A stretch of 64,000 nt of DNA from Chloranthus sessilifolius (taxonomy: Eukaryota; Streptophyta; Magnoliopsida; Chloranthales; Chloranthaceae): positions 9,762,088 to 9,826,087 of the forward strand of contig CM037593.1 of NCBI GenBank assembly GCA_021018995.1, read 5' to 3'. Each line of letters starts with the position of its first letter. Position 1 is the first letter of the stretch. Below the pieces are notes generated by a model, which saw only the letters and a program-made list of their open reading frames with translations, was not told where the DNA came from and searched no databases. Shown here piece by piece: positions 50,101 through 61,339 of this stretch. The translations under genes were made by a program, and so were the position numbers.

Positions 50101-52564
50101 AAGATGGCATATGCAATCGCATATGACATCAATGGGCATGCCCGAAACCGAAACATTTTGGCCGATATTTTGAACCAAGGCTTAATTTAAAGCTTTTGAT
50201 GATGCTCCCAATCCCAGCCTACTACACACCTCGCTGCTTCCAGTAACTAAGGCATGGGGCATGTTTATGAATGAACACGGGACAGAGATCCACTCCTTTG
50301 AGGATTTGCTAGCATTAGGAAGTCAGCGGAAGTGGAAATTGAAGCATTATCATGGCTAAAGCCTTTCGGACTCCCAAACTCCTCTACACAACCTCACCCC
50401 TTTCCTCATGAATTGGAAGCGACTCTCTACACACAATTTACTGTACTAACTACGACAATCCACATCCTAGGAGACACAACAAAATTGTTAGGAAGATGGA
50501 TAATATTCTTCCCTCGGTTCTGGATTGCCACTTTTCTCATATCCATAAGGAAGCAAACAGTGATCTCATTCTAGCCAGCTTGATATTCCACTGAAGCTTG
50601 TCTTTTCCTTTTGACTACTAATAAGATCGAATTATATATTCAAAAAAATACTAACGAAAAAATAAAATAAAATTATGTAACACTAAATGATAAATATTAT
50701 TCAAAAGAACCAGAATACGTGGCATGTAAAAGCAAGAGTATCCGCAGGAAGAAAGTAGGTACCAGGTCAATGTGTAATTTAGATGGTCCTGTGGCATGAC
50801 AGGAAGACGGATCAAAGTATTGACATCCTTTGGTACAGGATATGGTTTACTAGCACTGACATTTTCATTGATATCTTCAACATAAACACTATTCTCAGGA
50901 AGCCCACAAGCACGTGCAATCTCCGGGACATCAACATAAAACCACTGGCCCGAGTCGGGATCATTTGCTGGAACAAAGATGCTTGGTTTCTCGCTTCCAC
51001 GAACGACCCCGATAATCTTCACAGGAGTGATAGCAGGTTCTTTATCCTGTGAGTTCAGAAAAGTTTCCTCATTAACCAAAATAAAGTCGCAAGTCTCGAA
51101 GAATACTTGAGAACTACCTCTCGTAGAACCTGTCCCTGCCATTGTGACAAAAATATGGAATTTTTTTTTTGAATTTGTGTATAATATGTATTGTTTTCAC
51201 CACAACGTACTACACATGTATAATACCCGTATTTTTTTAATAAAATATGTATTTTCATATAATACGCGTATTAAACATTTTCCCGTATTAAAAAAAAAGA
51301 ACTGTTTTGATGTCTTCCGTATTTTACAATTTTTTTACCTTTCGATTATTTCCCCCTTTTTCCCCGTGTTGTCCCCTTTCTTTTACTCTCTCCCTCACCG
51401 TATTAAACCCCATAACTGTATTTTGTCACTTAGGTCCCTGCACTCACTAGATACAGCAGAATCCACAATACAACAAAGAACAAGAAGCAATAACCTTAAT
51501 GGCTTTTCGCTTCTTAGACCAGAATCTCCACCAAACGCTTCCCTCCTCCTCCACATCAGAAGATGGAATATTTGAAAGATGTTCACCGTCTTGAGAATTT
51601 TCTAAGGGTTTGTTTCTCCAGCTGCGAGGAACCCATCCCCTATTAACCAGAACAGGTAGCTGCACACTGACAAAATAGTTCTTAATAAATTGATAGTTGA
51701 ACAAGAGAAACATACAGATCATTTGAAATTCCCCATAGTGAACGAATGCAAGGCAATTATTTGTTGAGTTATTTCATCATTTAGCAATATGCAGTTTGGG
51801 AATTACCCTCCTCTCTCTCTCTCAATGCATCTAAAGCTAAAAAAACACCAAGTTGGTCATTGACTCAGCTGATTCTATAATTGTCACCCAATAAATTCCC
51901 TTGCTCATCAGCGGTTACCTGTGAGACTTGCTTGTGGTTGGCATTAGGGGTGTAATGACATAATATCCATTTTCAGTCACTCCGGATATGCTTCTAGAAC
52001 GCGGGCCAACATAGATAGACTTACTCTCATCAAAAACACCCTCACAGGTCACCCTCCGGAACTCTAAAGAACCCAAATCTCCATCTGAAAAAAACATCTC
52101 TTTCCACATAATAGGATCCATCTCTAACCTTTTCCTCCTGTAGTCCAACATTTCTATCTGTAGAGATAAAACAAATATAGAGAAAAAAAATCATAATGTG
52201 TATATGATAAGAAAATGGGAAACTCCATAGGAAAAATAACCGATTTAAAATTGACCATATAAAGTAAATAAATAAAACCACCAAATTTTCAATAATTAGA
52301 TAAAGCATAGTTACCAGGAGTTGGTCAGGGTACTGGAACTAGTACGTTAAGGTGAAAAAGTTTCAGGTACGTTTCTAGTAATACATCTTCAGTTTAGTAC
52401 AATAGTGGTACAAGATAGAAACAAAATAGATATGTTATAAGTACGAAATAGAAACGAAATGGATGTGTTAAAGTACGAAATAGATACGGCATTGTTATGA
52501 CATAGCTACAAGATGGACTTTGTCATAGAAATGCTAGCATTGGACATATAGGCGAAATGGATGC

Positions 52565-52623
<59 letters not shown>

Positions 52624-55600
52624 TTCTTTTGTGCAACTATAAATGAGAATTATATTTGTACATATTAATTATATACTTTGGAATTTTAGAGTTTCGACAC
52701 ATGATTCATTTAACTCGTCTTTCAGTGGATCAAAAAATTAAATGATTAAATTTATCTATTAGTAGTATATATTGATTGAATATATTATCCATAGAGGTTC
52801 GAGGATAACACATGGTGGATCCATGAGTTCGAACCAGGCGGGGTCCACGTGGCACCCATCTAGGGGATCAGGTGTCACGACATCTTGGCCAAGGACAATC
52901 AGGTCCATTTAAAAAATAAAAAGGGTGGATATCCACCGTCCAAAATGTGATTAAAGAGGAAAAATTTCAATTTACCAAGATGTGTAGGGTGGTACCCAAA
53001 CTCTGACCAAGGTTTTGACCACCAAAGTTTTTATTTTTTATTGATCACATGCCATATGATCACCAAACGGTGTTGTTTTGGGATCACATGCCCCATGGCA
53101 CGTGAGCATGCGTTCGAACCCATATGCCCTTTTCCCTTATCCAAATTACTTAGTAAGACATATTACCAAAAACATATCTAAAATGATTCAATTATATGCA
53201 CATGAAGTTCATTCCACCTTTTCATGATTTATGACAACAAAGAATTTCAAAATTCGTAAAAGTCATATTTTGACCTAATCTAATAGCTCTGAAAATTTGT
53301 TATGTAAAAAAGAATGAAGCTAGTTTCATATTAGAGAGATAGAAGTGTCAATTAAATAGGAAACATGCTCTTTTTTAATAGAAATGAGTTTCTTCTACAG
53401 TAAACGAATTTCAATTATATATTGAAACATGTTTCTAAAAATGTTTTGTACCATTCCCCAGCACTGGTACACATAGGGAGCAGTACGATAGGGTAAAAAT
53501 GGTTCCTGGGTAACTAAGAGATAAAGTTGGCAACTTTTGTACGAATTAAAACCAGATAAAGAATTGTGTAATATAAAAAAGGCATAATGGGTCCCTAGAG
53601 TCGGGTTTCCTTTGATAAAGGGAACACATGCCTCTGAATTCCTGGATCTCGTGAAGAATGCACTTTTTTTATAGGTAAGTTGGGATTGAACCTGCTACCT
53701 AGAGGTTGCAATATGAAGAAGGCATTTCCACGGGTCTAAGAACTCAAACACAACATTTAATTTTATTTTAATCGACAACAATACAGTTAATCAATCTTGA
53801 GATTCATGCAATCCTCTTTCCAAAAGGAACTTATTTCCAGCAAGTACATGTTCCTTTAGAAAAGGTAAATCCACCTATGGCTAGAGTCAGGATCTCCATT
53901 CTAATGAGAGTAGCACTCATATAGAAAAATAAAACCCATCAAATTTAGAGAGCAAATCAACAAAAGAGGTTCATATTTTCTTCTTTTTTTACCAGAAGCA
54001 ATAAATTAAAAAAAAAAATGCCCAGAAACAGCATCTGTCTCTGGACTGTCCATAGACAAATGGTAATAACTTTCTATTGGCTTGTCCAGAGACATGGACT
54101 TCGAAATGTAAACAATATTTCCATCCTCCCGATTTATAAGTCGTCATTTGTCGGTGGCCTGTCCAACAGCTTATAAGTCACTGGACAGTCCAACCACAAA
54201 TGCTAATTTTAAGAATTTCTTTTATTTTTAAAATGATTGTTCCCCCTTTTTAATAATCATCCCAATATTATAAAATAAACAAATAACTAACTTTAAAAAA
54301 TGAAAATAAAAATATAAAACATAAGGAACTCCAAAATTATCAACAACTGAATAGAATCTACGTTGTAGGTAGATGCAGTCACAAAGTCGGAAGTCGTCAA
54401 TAAATCCGCAAGGCTCTAAGTCGGGAAATATCGGCAAAATCGGTCAAAGTAAAAAAAAAATGGGGGAAAATAAAAAAACTCAAAAAATATATCATAATAT
54501 ATATTTCAAGTTTAAAATAATGATTCTAAGGAACAAAATAGTATAAAAAAGGCAAAACCTAAAAGATGTTTATGAACCAAATAGTACAAATCCTAAAGCA
54601 TTTTCTTCCTTTAGTAACGAGAAAAACCGGACAACATCACAAACATCACCATTAATCGTCTGAGTCGAAGTCGGGATGACTAAAAGTCGACGACCTTTTT
54701 TTATTTTTTTAAAAAGTCGGAGATTTTTGTGACTATAGATAGAAGTAACCCATCAAATTTTGCATACAATAAACAAAAAACTGATTACAGAAATATGGGC
54801 AAGCCCAAACAACATTAACAACTGAAAAAACAAATAATAATAGTATAATACATTAGAATAAGCAAATAAACTACTAAAAAAATGCAATGCTCAACAAAAT
54901 CCTTACTACTATATAAAAGTAAAAATAGTTTCTGTTAATTTTTCATGCCTAAAATGCCCCTAACGCCCCTAACTCATATCTCATGTATAGTCCCAAGTCC
55001 CGAAAACAGAGTTCTGAGCTACTCCTCCTGATTCTCATTGCAAAATGACGGGGACGCCGACATCGTAGACATCGGGTATGGACCTTTTCGCGTGTACCGA
55101 CGTCGGAAGAAGAGGAATGGAAATTAAAACTAGGCAAGAGAAGATATTCTGGAAACCGCAAGGAGAATGCCCAGCAAGCCCTCGCTCGAGCGGTTATAAT
55201 CCTCGCTCGAGCGGGCCCAGTGACGAAAATTTTCTTTTATTTGTTTTTTTTTAGTCTTTTATTATTTTAGAACTCTTTTAGTGCGAGTTTTATTTCGTTT
55301 AGGGTTTTCTTAGCCTATATAAAGGCCTTGTAAACACTCTATTAAGGAGATTGATTATGAATGAAAAGAGCTTTTGCTTATGTGTGCTTGAGATGAGCCT
55401 CTACGAAGAGTGAATCTTCTTCCCGAGAAGGGTTTGGTGCGAAGCCAAGGGTGTGAAGCCTACAATTCTATCTACCTCTTTTATCTTTGTTTGCGTGATT
55501 CTACAACCCTAAATCGACCATCTTCTTGTGAAATCCTAAACCCTAAACTTCTCTAAATCCTTGAATCGATCCGATTCAACAACCGTAGAGCCCAGTAGAG

Positions 55601-55988
55601 TTATTAAACCTTCCGCACCTGATATTCAGAGAAAATCAGTGATCCCATCATTGAATCGTGAGCACCCTAATCTGGAAAGAAACCTAGAGTTCTATCTCTA
55701 GGATCGATCTGCGCTGCAACCTAACGGATCTAGCGCCTGGACTGAACCCTGCCTGAATTATACGTGATTCTCCCAAGGAATACTACGAGACCCTGAGGTA
55801 TTCGTTATATTTTGCAAGTTTCATTGTTTAGTTTAATTCCCATTTAATTTCGGCAAAATTTCAATCATATCATTCACGTAGTTTAGGGTACCGTCCTGCG
55901 TCACAAAATATGACTTCTTCTATAACTAGACTTCTAATTAAACTAGGACTCTAAACTAGCCCCTAACTCTTATCTCATACAAACTATG

Positions 55989-56028
<40 letters not shown>

Positions 56029-59000
56029 ATGTACATGACTCTCTCTCCTAAACGAAGGCTAATAAATACCAGCATGTAATCTATATAGTTGTTACATAGA
56101 CCAACTCCTTTACAGGGTATATGGTTAATTGGTAAATATGGATCTGCAGTGGCTGCTACATAGGCCAGATTCTCCTTAGCATATGATGAATTCTGACAGA
56201 ATATACAAAAGTTCTATACAGCTCCTATGTAGACGAGCTGCTATATGCACAGTTGGGATTGCATTTAAATCAATTTCCATTAGCTTCAAGATGGACTGCT
56301 TGAAATTGTTGCTGGTTTCCTTAATGATATAAGATGTTTGTGCTGCTTGATAAAGATCATGTTTCATATCCTCCATTCCTTACTTGTGACGAAGTAGGTA
56401 ATGGGCAATATCATAAAAAGTTATTCTTCTAATTGGTCATCAAGTAAGGGGAAGTACTAATTTAATTCAATGGACTCACCTGCACTTAGGATCCCCAGGA
56501 TGGTCTTTGGACTGCTTTCAATTACGAAAATATGAACTTTAGACTGCTTTGAAAACTTTCCATGAATCACCAATATAGCTTGATCATTGAGCTAAGGGTA
56601 TAGCTTCATCTTACTTCACTTCACAGTTCATGTTGTGATTTGGTCTGAGCCCAACCCTCATAGTTTGCAGTCATGTGACACCCATCAACTAATTCTATAC
56701 ACACTCATTTGATATATACCTTAGTTATAACACTCATTTGATATATACATCACTTATTTTTTTTGAAAGTCGTAAAATAAATAATGTCATAGTGAAAGCA
56801 GGAAGATAATTTATTTGATTTGGAACTACTATGAATTCTACCCCATGGTTTTCCAATGATCTCCCTATATTTTTGCATAGTAGGGAAAAGTTGCATGTAC
56901 AAGTTGAAGAGGTCAATGTATTGTGGACCTTGTAGTCTTGTTAGGACTGTTTCCATTTGAAAAGTTAATTCCTAAAGACTTCAGTTGTCTGGTTTGTTGC
57001 TTGTATTTCATTTAGTATATTAAGATGTTAATAACCAAATGTATTAATATATTTTTTCAGGTTTTATTTGTGTTCATATAATGTCTTTATTATGTTTGGA
57101 TAAATATGTCATTAATATTTTAAATAAAAACATCTGAAACAGAGTTACGGCTCTCAAGCTTCAGATTTACATGATTCAATATTTTGAGAAGGTATTGACT
57201 AGATAACAAATGCTTTAACTGATTCAGCAGTATGCAAATAACACAATCTCTTCTTTGTTTGTCAACTTCTCGATTAAATGGCTCATCTTCATTTCCATAT
57301 TGAAGCTTAAAACAATGAGAAACTATGTTGAAGAGTTGGGATTTTATCCTCCAATAACAAGCAGGGATTTAAAGAGCAATATATATCGCGCAAGTCCTAG
57401 GCCAATACCTATTTGATACATCGGTACCAATATTTAGGCTCCTTTTTTAATTTTTAAACTAATAAAAAATATAAAAATCTAAGAAACTTACAAAAAGGGC
57501 ATTTTTAGTGGTTCATACCCGATACATATCAGCCTATATATGACCCGATATTTGACACCCTATAGAATCGGGGGTGTATATTGTATCGAATGGGGCCGAA
57601 CGTGATACATATCGGCCGATATGTACCATATATGGTCGTTGTAACACTTGTAAGACTCCCCAGTGAACAGACATTGTTAACTGCGATATTTTTTCTAGCA
57701 GTAGTGATTGTTAGGACTAGGGTATTTTTTTAGTCATGTTTCTCTTTTTTACTAACAATATCTTCATTTCTTCAGTTTCCTTCCTCTCATTTGGAGCAAT
57801 TCATCTAGCAGTAGTGATTTGCTAAATTTTTGGTAGTAGGATAGCTTGTGGGGGAGATCAATTACGAGTAGCATTTTCCTTTGTTAAACAGGATATTTTT
57901 TTAGCAGTATCAATTTCTTGATCATAACTTTTAGGATCCTTTGATTTTTTTTAGTGCAAAAAAGTTTAATCCATCAACAACTTTGTCGATTGCTATATCT
58001 ATTGTTTGGGTAACACTTGTAAGACTCCCCAGTGAACATGAGAGATTGAGCTAACACTTGTAAGTTGCACTTGAACTGTCACAATGGCATGAGCCAGGAG
58101 TAGTAAAATATGCACTAAGATTCTACCATATAAATTTCAATCATGTGATTCTAGCTATAATCCAAACAGACATTTATGTTTGCTCTAATCACTACACGTG
58201 GACAATATAGCCAGATTTACAAATTGGGATGTGGCGATCATTTGTCGGGAGATGAGTTCTCTGCTTAGAATTTTAAAAGGTTCAAGCAAATTCTTGAATT
58301 TTAGAGTAATATGAGTTGTCGGTAGCACCATAGATGCCCATAATTCCTTGCTTCCTTAGACTAGATTCCACTACCACTTGATCTATAAGTGAATTAAAGT
58401 TGTTTAATTCCCTAATGCTACCGACTTTTCCTCTAGGTTTTTCCAACCTAAAAGACGAAGTTTTTATTCTCTCTTTAGGCCATACGAATGAAATTCTATT
58501 AAATCAGTTGAACCAAACGGAGCTTGAAGTTGGCTTCTTGTACATCGGTATCGAACATGAGATTATATTTGAGGAAGCAAAGTAGTTTTCATTGGTTTCA
58601 AAGTTTCCTCTTAACCAACCCAAGCTGCCCCTATATACTCCTACGCCGTGACGATAAAATTAAAATCGGTACAATTATTTACCATCCATAAAACTATGAC
58701 CTCATCCCACCTCCTTCAGTCTGACACCTCTTTATCTGGCCATCCAATGGGCACCTTAGTTTCCCCTTCAGCGGGCTCTTTGTATACCTTGAATTGAAAT
58801 TATCAGCTGCCACTTTGATCGCATTGGATTGCTCAAAGACTTCCATGCTAAACTATGTCAGATTTTCAAACATCCAATGGATGTGGTTTCTAGGCTCACG
58901 TTATGCTAAAATATGAGTTGCCACTTGCCACTTTGATGACTTGTATTCACAGTTTTAGATATTGGCCATATCCGATACATATGGGCTGATATGTATCGGG

Positions 59001-61045
59001 TTAGGCCCCATCCGATTGGATATACACCAGATTCTTTATGGGATCAAATATCAGGTCAAATATTGGACCACATCAAGGAATATGTATCACATATGACTTG
59101 GACAAAATATCAAAAATGCCCTTTTTATATTTTTTATATATTTTAAACTTTTTACTTTTTAAAAAATTTAAAAAATATGCTTAAATATAGGCATATTTGG
59201 CTGATATGTATGGGACTTTAAATCTCTGCTTGTATTACTCAAAGAGTTGCGCTATGTGGATTATTGGTAGCGTTGTATCAAACACCATTTTAGAAAGAAG
59301 GAAGAAAAGGATTCCTCGAAAAGGACAAACTACTCAATCACGAGATTGACTGTAGCTCCTTATCGGCATCATAAGATTATCTAAGTTTATGGAAATCAAA
59401 TCTTGTCAAAAGCTGACTTCCACTTTTTTCATGAGTCCTGACATTTGCAAACTATCACTTTTAAAAGGATTGACAATCTTATGATTCTGGTGAGACCTCT
59501 TATTCCTTTGAAAATATTCATATTTGTGGCTAAGCATGCTCCATATAAACCTGAGTACCATTTTATTTTTTTGGAACGATTATAGCATTAAATGCCTAAA
59601 GGGTACCATTATATATACTCCATGAATATCACACTAATTAGTGAAAACACCGAGTAAGCTGGGCACTAATTCAAAGTCGCACCCCTTAAATTGGTATGCT
59701 TTTCATTCATGGTTCGCACATCACTCTTCACATGGTGTCCTGAATCCTTTCGGCGGACAGCAACCAAGACTATTGCGGAGCTGTCAATGGGCACCTACCG
59801 ATCAACTTTACAATCGTTCAGTGCATCTTCACTGAGAGATCTCGAGACATATAAGAAAGTAGATCAGTCCTGATGCATCGTAATCCCTGACGGTGGATGG
59901 AAACTGAGACTATTTCATAGCTATCAGTGGTTCCCCGTACCCAATGGTCTCTGAACATATATATCAGAAAAATGAGCAGGGGTGTGAACCTCATCAAAAA
60001 ATGACTTAAATATTCATTATATTTGTTAACTGGGTTCATGTCACAGTTTTACCGGGTGTATATCCAATGCCAAAAAAGTAAAGCTCTGGTGTTGATTTCT
60101 TGACAGAGAGAGAGAGAGGGAAAGGGAGTTAATTGAATTTTCCAAATTAAACTTATTTGTTAGTTTTTTTTTTTTCTTCATGTTCTATAGTTGACAATAT
60201 AAGTTATATATTTTTTATTTTTATTAAATTTTCTATAATTTAAAATTATATATAATGAAGACATATGAAACATAGTAATAAGTGTTTTTTTTTTGTCTTT
60301 AATAAATCATAAAACATAGTAATGAACACTTGAAATACTATTTTTTTTTATGTTCTGCATTTGCGCGTGCCTTTTTACTAGTAATAATAATGGTAATAAA
60401 ACATTAACAGCTGATCAAAACGAACTTACAAAAATATAATTAACTAGTTAGTTAAACAAAAAACATTTCAATACCTTATAGACAGAACTAATTTGGTCGG
60501 GGTTTTGGTTGGTGTGCTTTTTCTGCGTCTCTGTTTGTGTTAGTGTTTCTCGTTGGGGTATCGTCTACCCTTTTCTTTTCATTTTTTTAAATGAAATTGC
60601 TTTATTACCGATCAAAATAAAATAAAAATTCATAAATTGAAAAAAATCTAAGAACTCGCCTTCTCCTGCCTCCTGAGGATCTGCCAAGTTCCAAGACCAA
60701 ATGTAATCACACCGGGAAGAAAAAGCAACCATCTTTTGATATCCTTTTCTGGCATCAAAAAGAAGGAAGCGAGAGAAATCATTTAAAGAAATAAACTTTG
60801 AATAGTACGAAGAATGAAAAAAATAGAATTAGGGTTTAGGTTTGAATAATGAGAGAGAGAAAAACAAAGAAACCTGGAGATTGAAAGGATGGCGTTGGTG
60901 AGTCTTCGGCTAAAGTGGAAGAGGAGAGAGTTCTTTGGAAGTTGTTGCGTTGAGAGAGGAGAGGTAATGGAGTTGGATTCCTCTTGGTTGGAATACTACG
61001 TAGAGCACTGTGAAGTTTTAGGGTTTTGGAGAGGGAGGCCGCCAT
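43935..61045 (-). CDS. SURF1: SURF1, cytochrome c oxidase assembly factor, mitochondrial
   Basis: SURF1 is an inner-membrane protein that helps build complex IV, probably at the haem a / COX1 stage. My model has six exons: 60874-61045, 60660-60748, 51919-52157, 51495-51666, 50763-51046 and 43935-44004. Phases agree throughout, giving 1026 nt (341 residues), close to other plant SURF1 proteins. A basic, Ser-rich N-terminus fits a presequence. The first membrane helix is at about residues 64-82 (WLLFLPGVITFGLGTWQIL). The family signatures LEFRRV, GPRSRS, VNRGWVPRSW, IFVPANDP, GQWFYVDVPE and MPQDHLNYTLTW follow. A second helix comes from the 70-bp last exon (YSLSAAVTFMAGKRI). Intron 2 uses a GC donor (AAG|GCGAGT) and ATAG-type acceptor; the others are GT-AG. 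Introns 2 (8.5 kb) and 5 (6.8 kb) hold transposons. No coding lesion is visible. Confidence 0.95.
44091..44171. repeat. (TA)n(GA)n compound microsatellite, SURF1 intron 5
   Basis: A run of TA dinucleotides (about 44089-44117) passes directly into about 26 GA dinucleotides. It lies 85 bp from the last SURF1 exon. Confidence 0.95.
44172..46500. other. SURF1 intron 5, unassigned
   Basis: No conserved domain is recognised. Short open stretches near 45.2 and 46.0 kb have no family signature I know. Confidence 0.4.
46730..47350. repeat. Pyrimidine-rich tract with repeated 'cccacgcaggcca' words
   Basis: The tract alternates ctctctttctc runs with variants of gcccacgcaggccac / catgggccatc. It stays open over 158 codons because of its composition, not because it codes. 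Confidence 0.6.
47422..47850. repeat. Minisatellite, about four copies of a 110-bp unit, SURF1 intron 5
   Basis: Units start at about 47422, 47531, 47641 and 47751 with caaacgatcataatacg. They share ...catgttgaccaaatctTatgattttggtcaaatccaa...gttgactttt.... Copies are diverged, with regular 109-110-bp spacing. Confidence 0.85.
48385..49060 (+). mobile_element. Ty1/copia fragment (reverse transcriptase end and RNase H), SURF1 intron 5
   Basis: RNase H wording is clear: SGYTDTDCARS, STSGSCVFLGGNLVAWKNKKQS, EPEYRATTHDKC, then after stops SSSQQLADILSKVV. A polypurine-like cagcttgaggcg near 48989 suggests the 3' LTR begins there. The lineage differs from the element at 31176. Confidence 0.8.
49268..50179. 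mobile_element. hAT-type element, family A-like, split by a nested hAT element, SURF1 intron 5
   Basis: Outer ends CAAAGATTAAAATATCG and CGATATTTTGAACCAAG are flanked by a perfect 8-bp duplication, gcttaatt (49260-49267, 50180-50187). Its AAATTTCGG words survive on both sides of the inner element. Confidence 0.88.
49390..50134. mobile_element. Nested hAT-type element, family D (iterated GCATATGCGATGGCATA word)
   Basis: Ends CATTGTAGTCAAATGGCATATGCG and CGCATATGACATCAATG are inverted. Flanks ggcatacc (49382-49389) and ggcatgcc (50135-50142) match at 7 of 8. The CATATGCGA / TCGCATATG word is repeated at both ends. The middle is AT-rich, with a roughly 120-bp internal duplication (gggaaaatataaa.tt.cattaa...agtacaaaaat). 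Confidence 0.85.
50188..50762. other. SURF1 intron 5, exon 5-proximal part
   Basis: No gene is recognised. The sequence just past the exon 5 donor stays open for 38 codons, so intron retention would give an altered C-terminus lacking the second membrane helix. Confidence 0.45.
52306..53518. mobile_element. hAT-type element, family F, SURF1 intron 2
   Basis: Ends CATAGTTACCAGGA and TCCTGGGTAACTAAG are inverted. A perfect 8-bp duplication, agataaag, flanks them (52298-52305, 53519-53526). Subterminal GGTAC / GTACC and ACGAAATAGAAACG words recur. It contains (TA)n (about 52566-52621) and a middle section (about 52795-53110) with ggttcgagg-like words, possibly a nested insert. No transposase is seen. 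Confidence 0.88.
53527..54373. other. SURF1 intron 2, unassigned
   Basis: A short hairpin around 54035-54200 repeats tggactgtcc / cttgtccagagac words and may be another small MITE. No boundaries were found. Confidence 0.4.
54374..54735. mobile_element. hAT-type MITE, family E (iterated AAGTCGG word), SURF1 intron 2
   Basis: Ends TGCAGTCACAAAGTCGG and CCGACT-like ...TCGGAGATTTTTGTGACTA are inverted. Flanks taggtaga (54366-54373) and tagataga (54736-54743) match at 7 of 8. AAGTCGG and GTCGTC words recur near both ends. Confidence 0.75.
55190..55920 (+). repeat. Possible solo LTR or captured leader inside the Helitron
   Basis: The stretch holds a TATA-like tatataaaggcc at about 55316, a downstream aatgaaaagagc, and several 'ccctaaaccctaa' words, as in promoters or LTRs. 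Its ends are not defined. A captured gene promoter and 5' leader is an alternative. Confidence 0.35.
56176..56960 (-). other. Unidentified coding-like segments inside the Helitron
   Basis: Two minus-strand open pieces (56750-56956 and 56176-56376) have ordinary protein-like composition (e.g. LFNLYMQLFPTMQKYREIIG; KETSNNFKQSILKLMEID). I do not recognise the family. They could be captured exon fragments, which Helitrons often carry, or chance frames. Confidence 0.3.
57370..57640. repeat. Family B (TATCGG) hAT-like remnant inside the Helitron
   Basis: GATACATATCGGCC words recur at both ends, but termini and duplications are unclear. Confidence 0.5.
58948..59228. mobile_element. hAT-type MITE, family B, inside the Helitron
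   Basis: A perfect 8-bp duplication, cttgtatt, flanks it (58940-58947, 59229-59236). Ends CACAGTTTTAGATATTGG and TTTAAATCTCTG are diverged inverted repeats. The interior holds CCGATACATAT words. Confidence 0.85.
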
Positions 61046-61164
61046 GTGGAAGAAGAAGACATGAGCTCACGCTTTGAACTAGGTCACCGTCTTAGAGCAA
61101 CTTCCATTTCCGGCGTTTAGATACAAAAAGTGTTTAGATCTCGGAAGCCCCATGTATTTGCATG

Positions 61165-61332
61165 TAGGGCTGTTTATTGGGCTTTTTAGTGGATAACATT
61201 GGGCCGTATATATAGCCGGGCTTAGAAAATCGAAGCTCGGAAAGATCCGAGCTGAGGTAGGGCATGAAGGTGTGAAGGCCGCTTCAGCCCAGCTCAGGTA
61301 CCCAAGAATGGCCCGGCCCATTGACATCCCTA
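61165..61332. mobile_element. hAT-like MITE just upstream of SURF1
   Basis: Ends TAGGGCTGTTTATTGGGC and GGCCCATTGACATCCCTA are inverted, the common TAGGG plant hAT type. Flanking 8-mers agree only partly. It lies about 120 bp upstream of the SURF1 ATG, so it probably sits in the promoter. Confidence 0.65.
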
Positions 61333-61339
61333 TTGGTAT

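Larger units (their letters stand above)
54900..60381 (+). mobile_element. Probable non-autonomous Helitron filling SURF1 intron 2
   Basis: The left end TCCTTACTACTATATAAAAG resembles plant Helitron 5' termini (TC start). The right end reads GCGCGTGCCTTTTTACTAG, a CTAG end after a GC-rich segment, followed by T; the base before the left end is A. Helitrons insert between A and T without target duplication. The broken SURF1 copy near 30383-30412 reads straight across the predicted junction. No Rep/helicase is recognised. The inside has a 0.7-kb possible LTR-like segment (about 55200-55920) with a tatataaagg box, a (CT)n run (55990-56028), and two family B hAT-like pieces. Confidence 0.7.

Noticed and set aside
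50651-50762. Open 38-codon continuation of SURF1 exon 5 as the natural C-terminus
   Set aside because: It lacks the conserved second membrane helix. The exon at 43935-44004 splices in phase and encodes that helix exactly.
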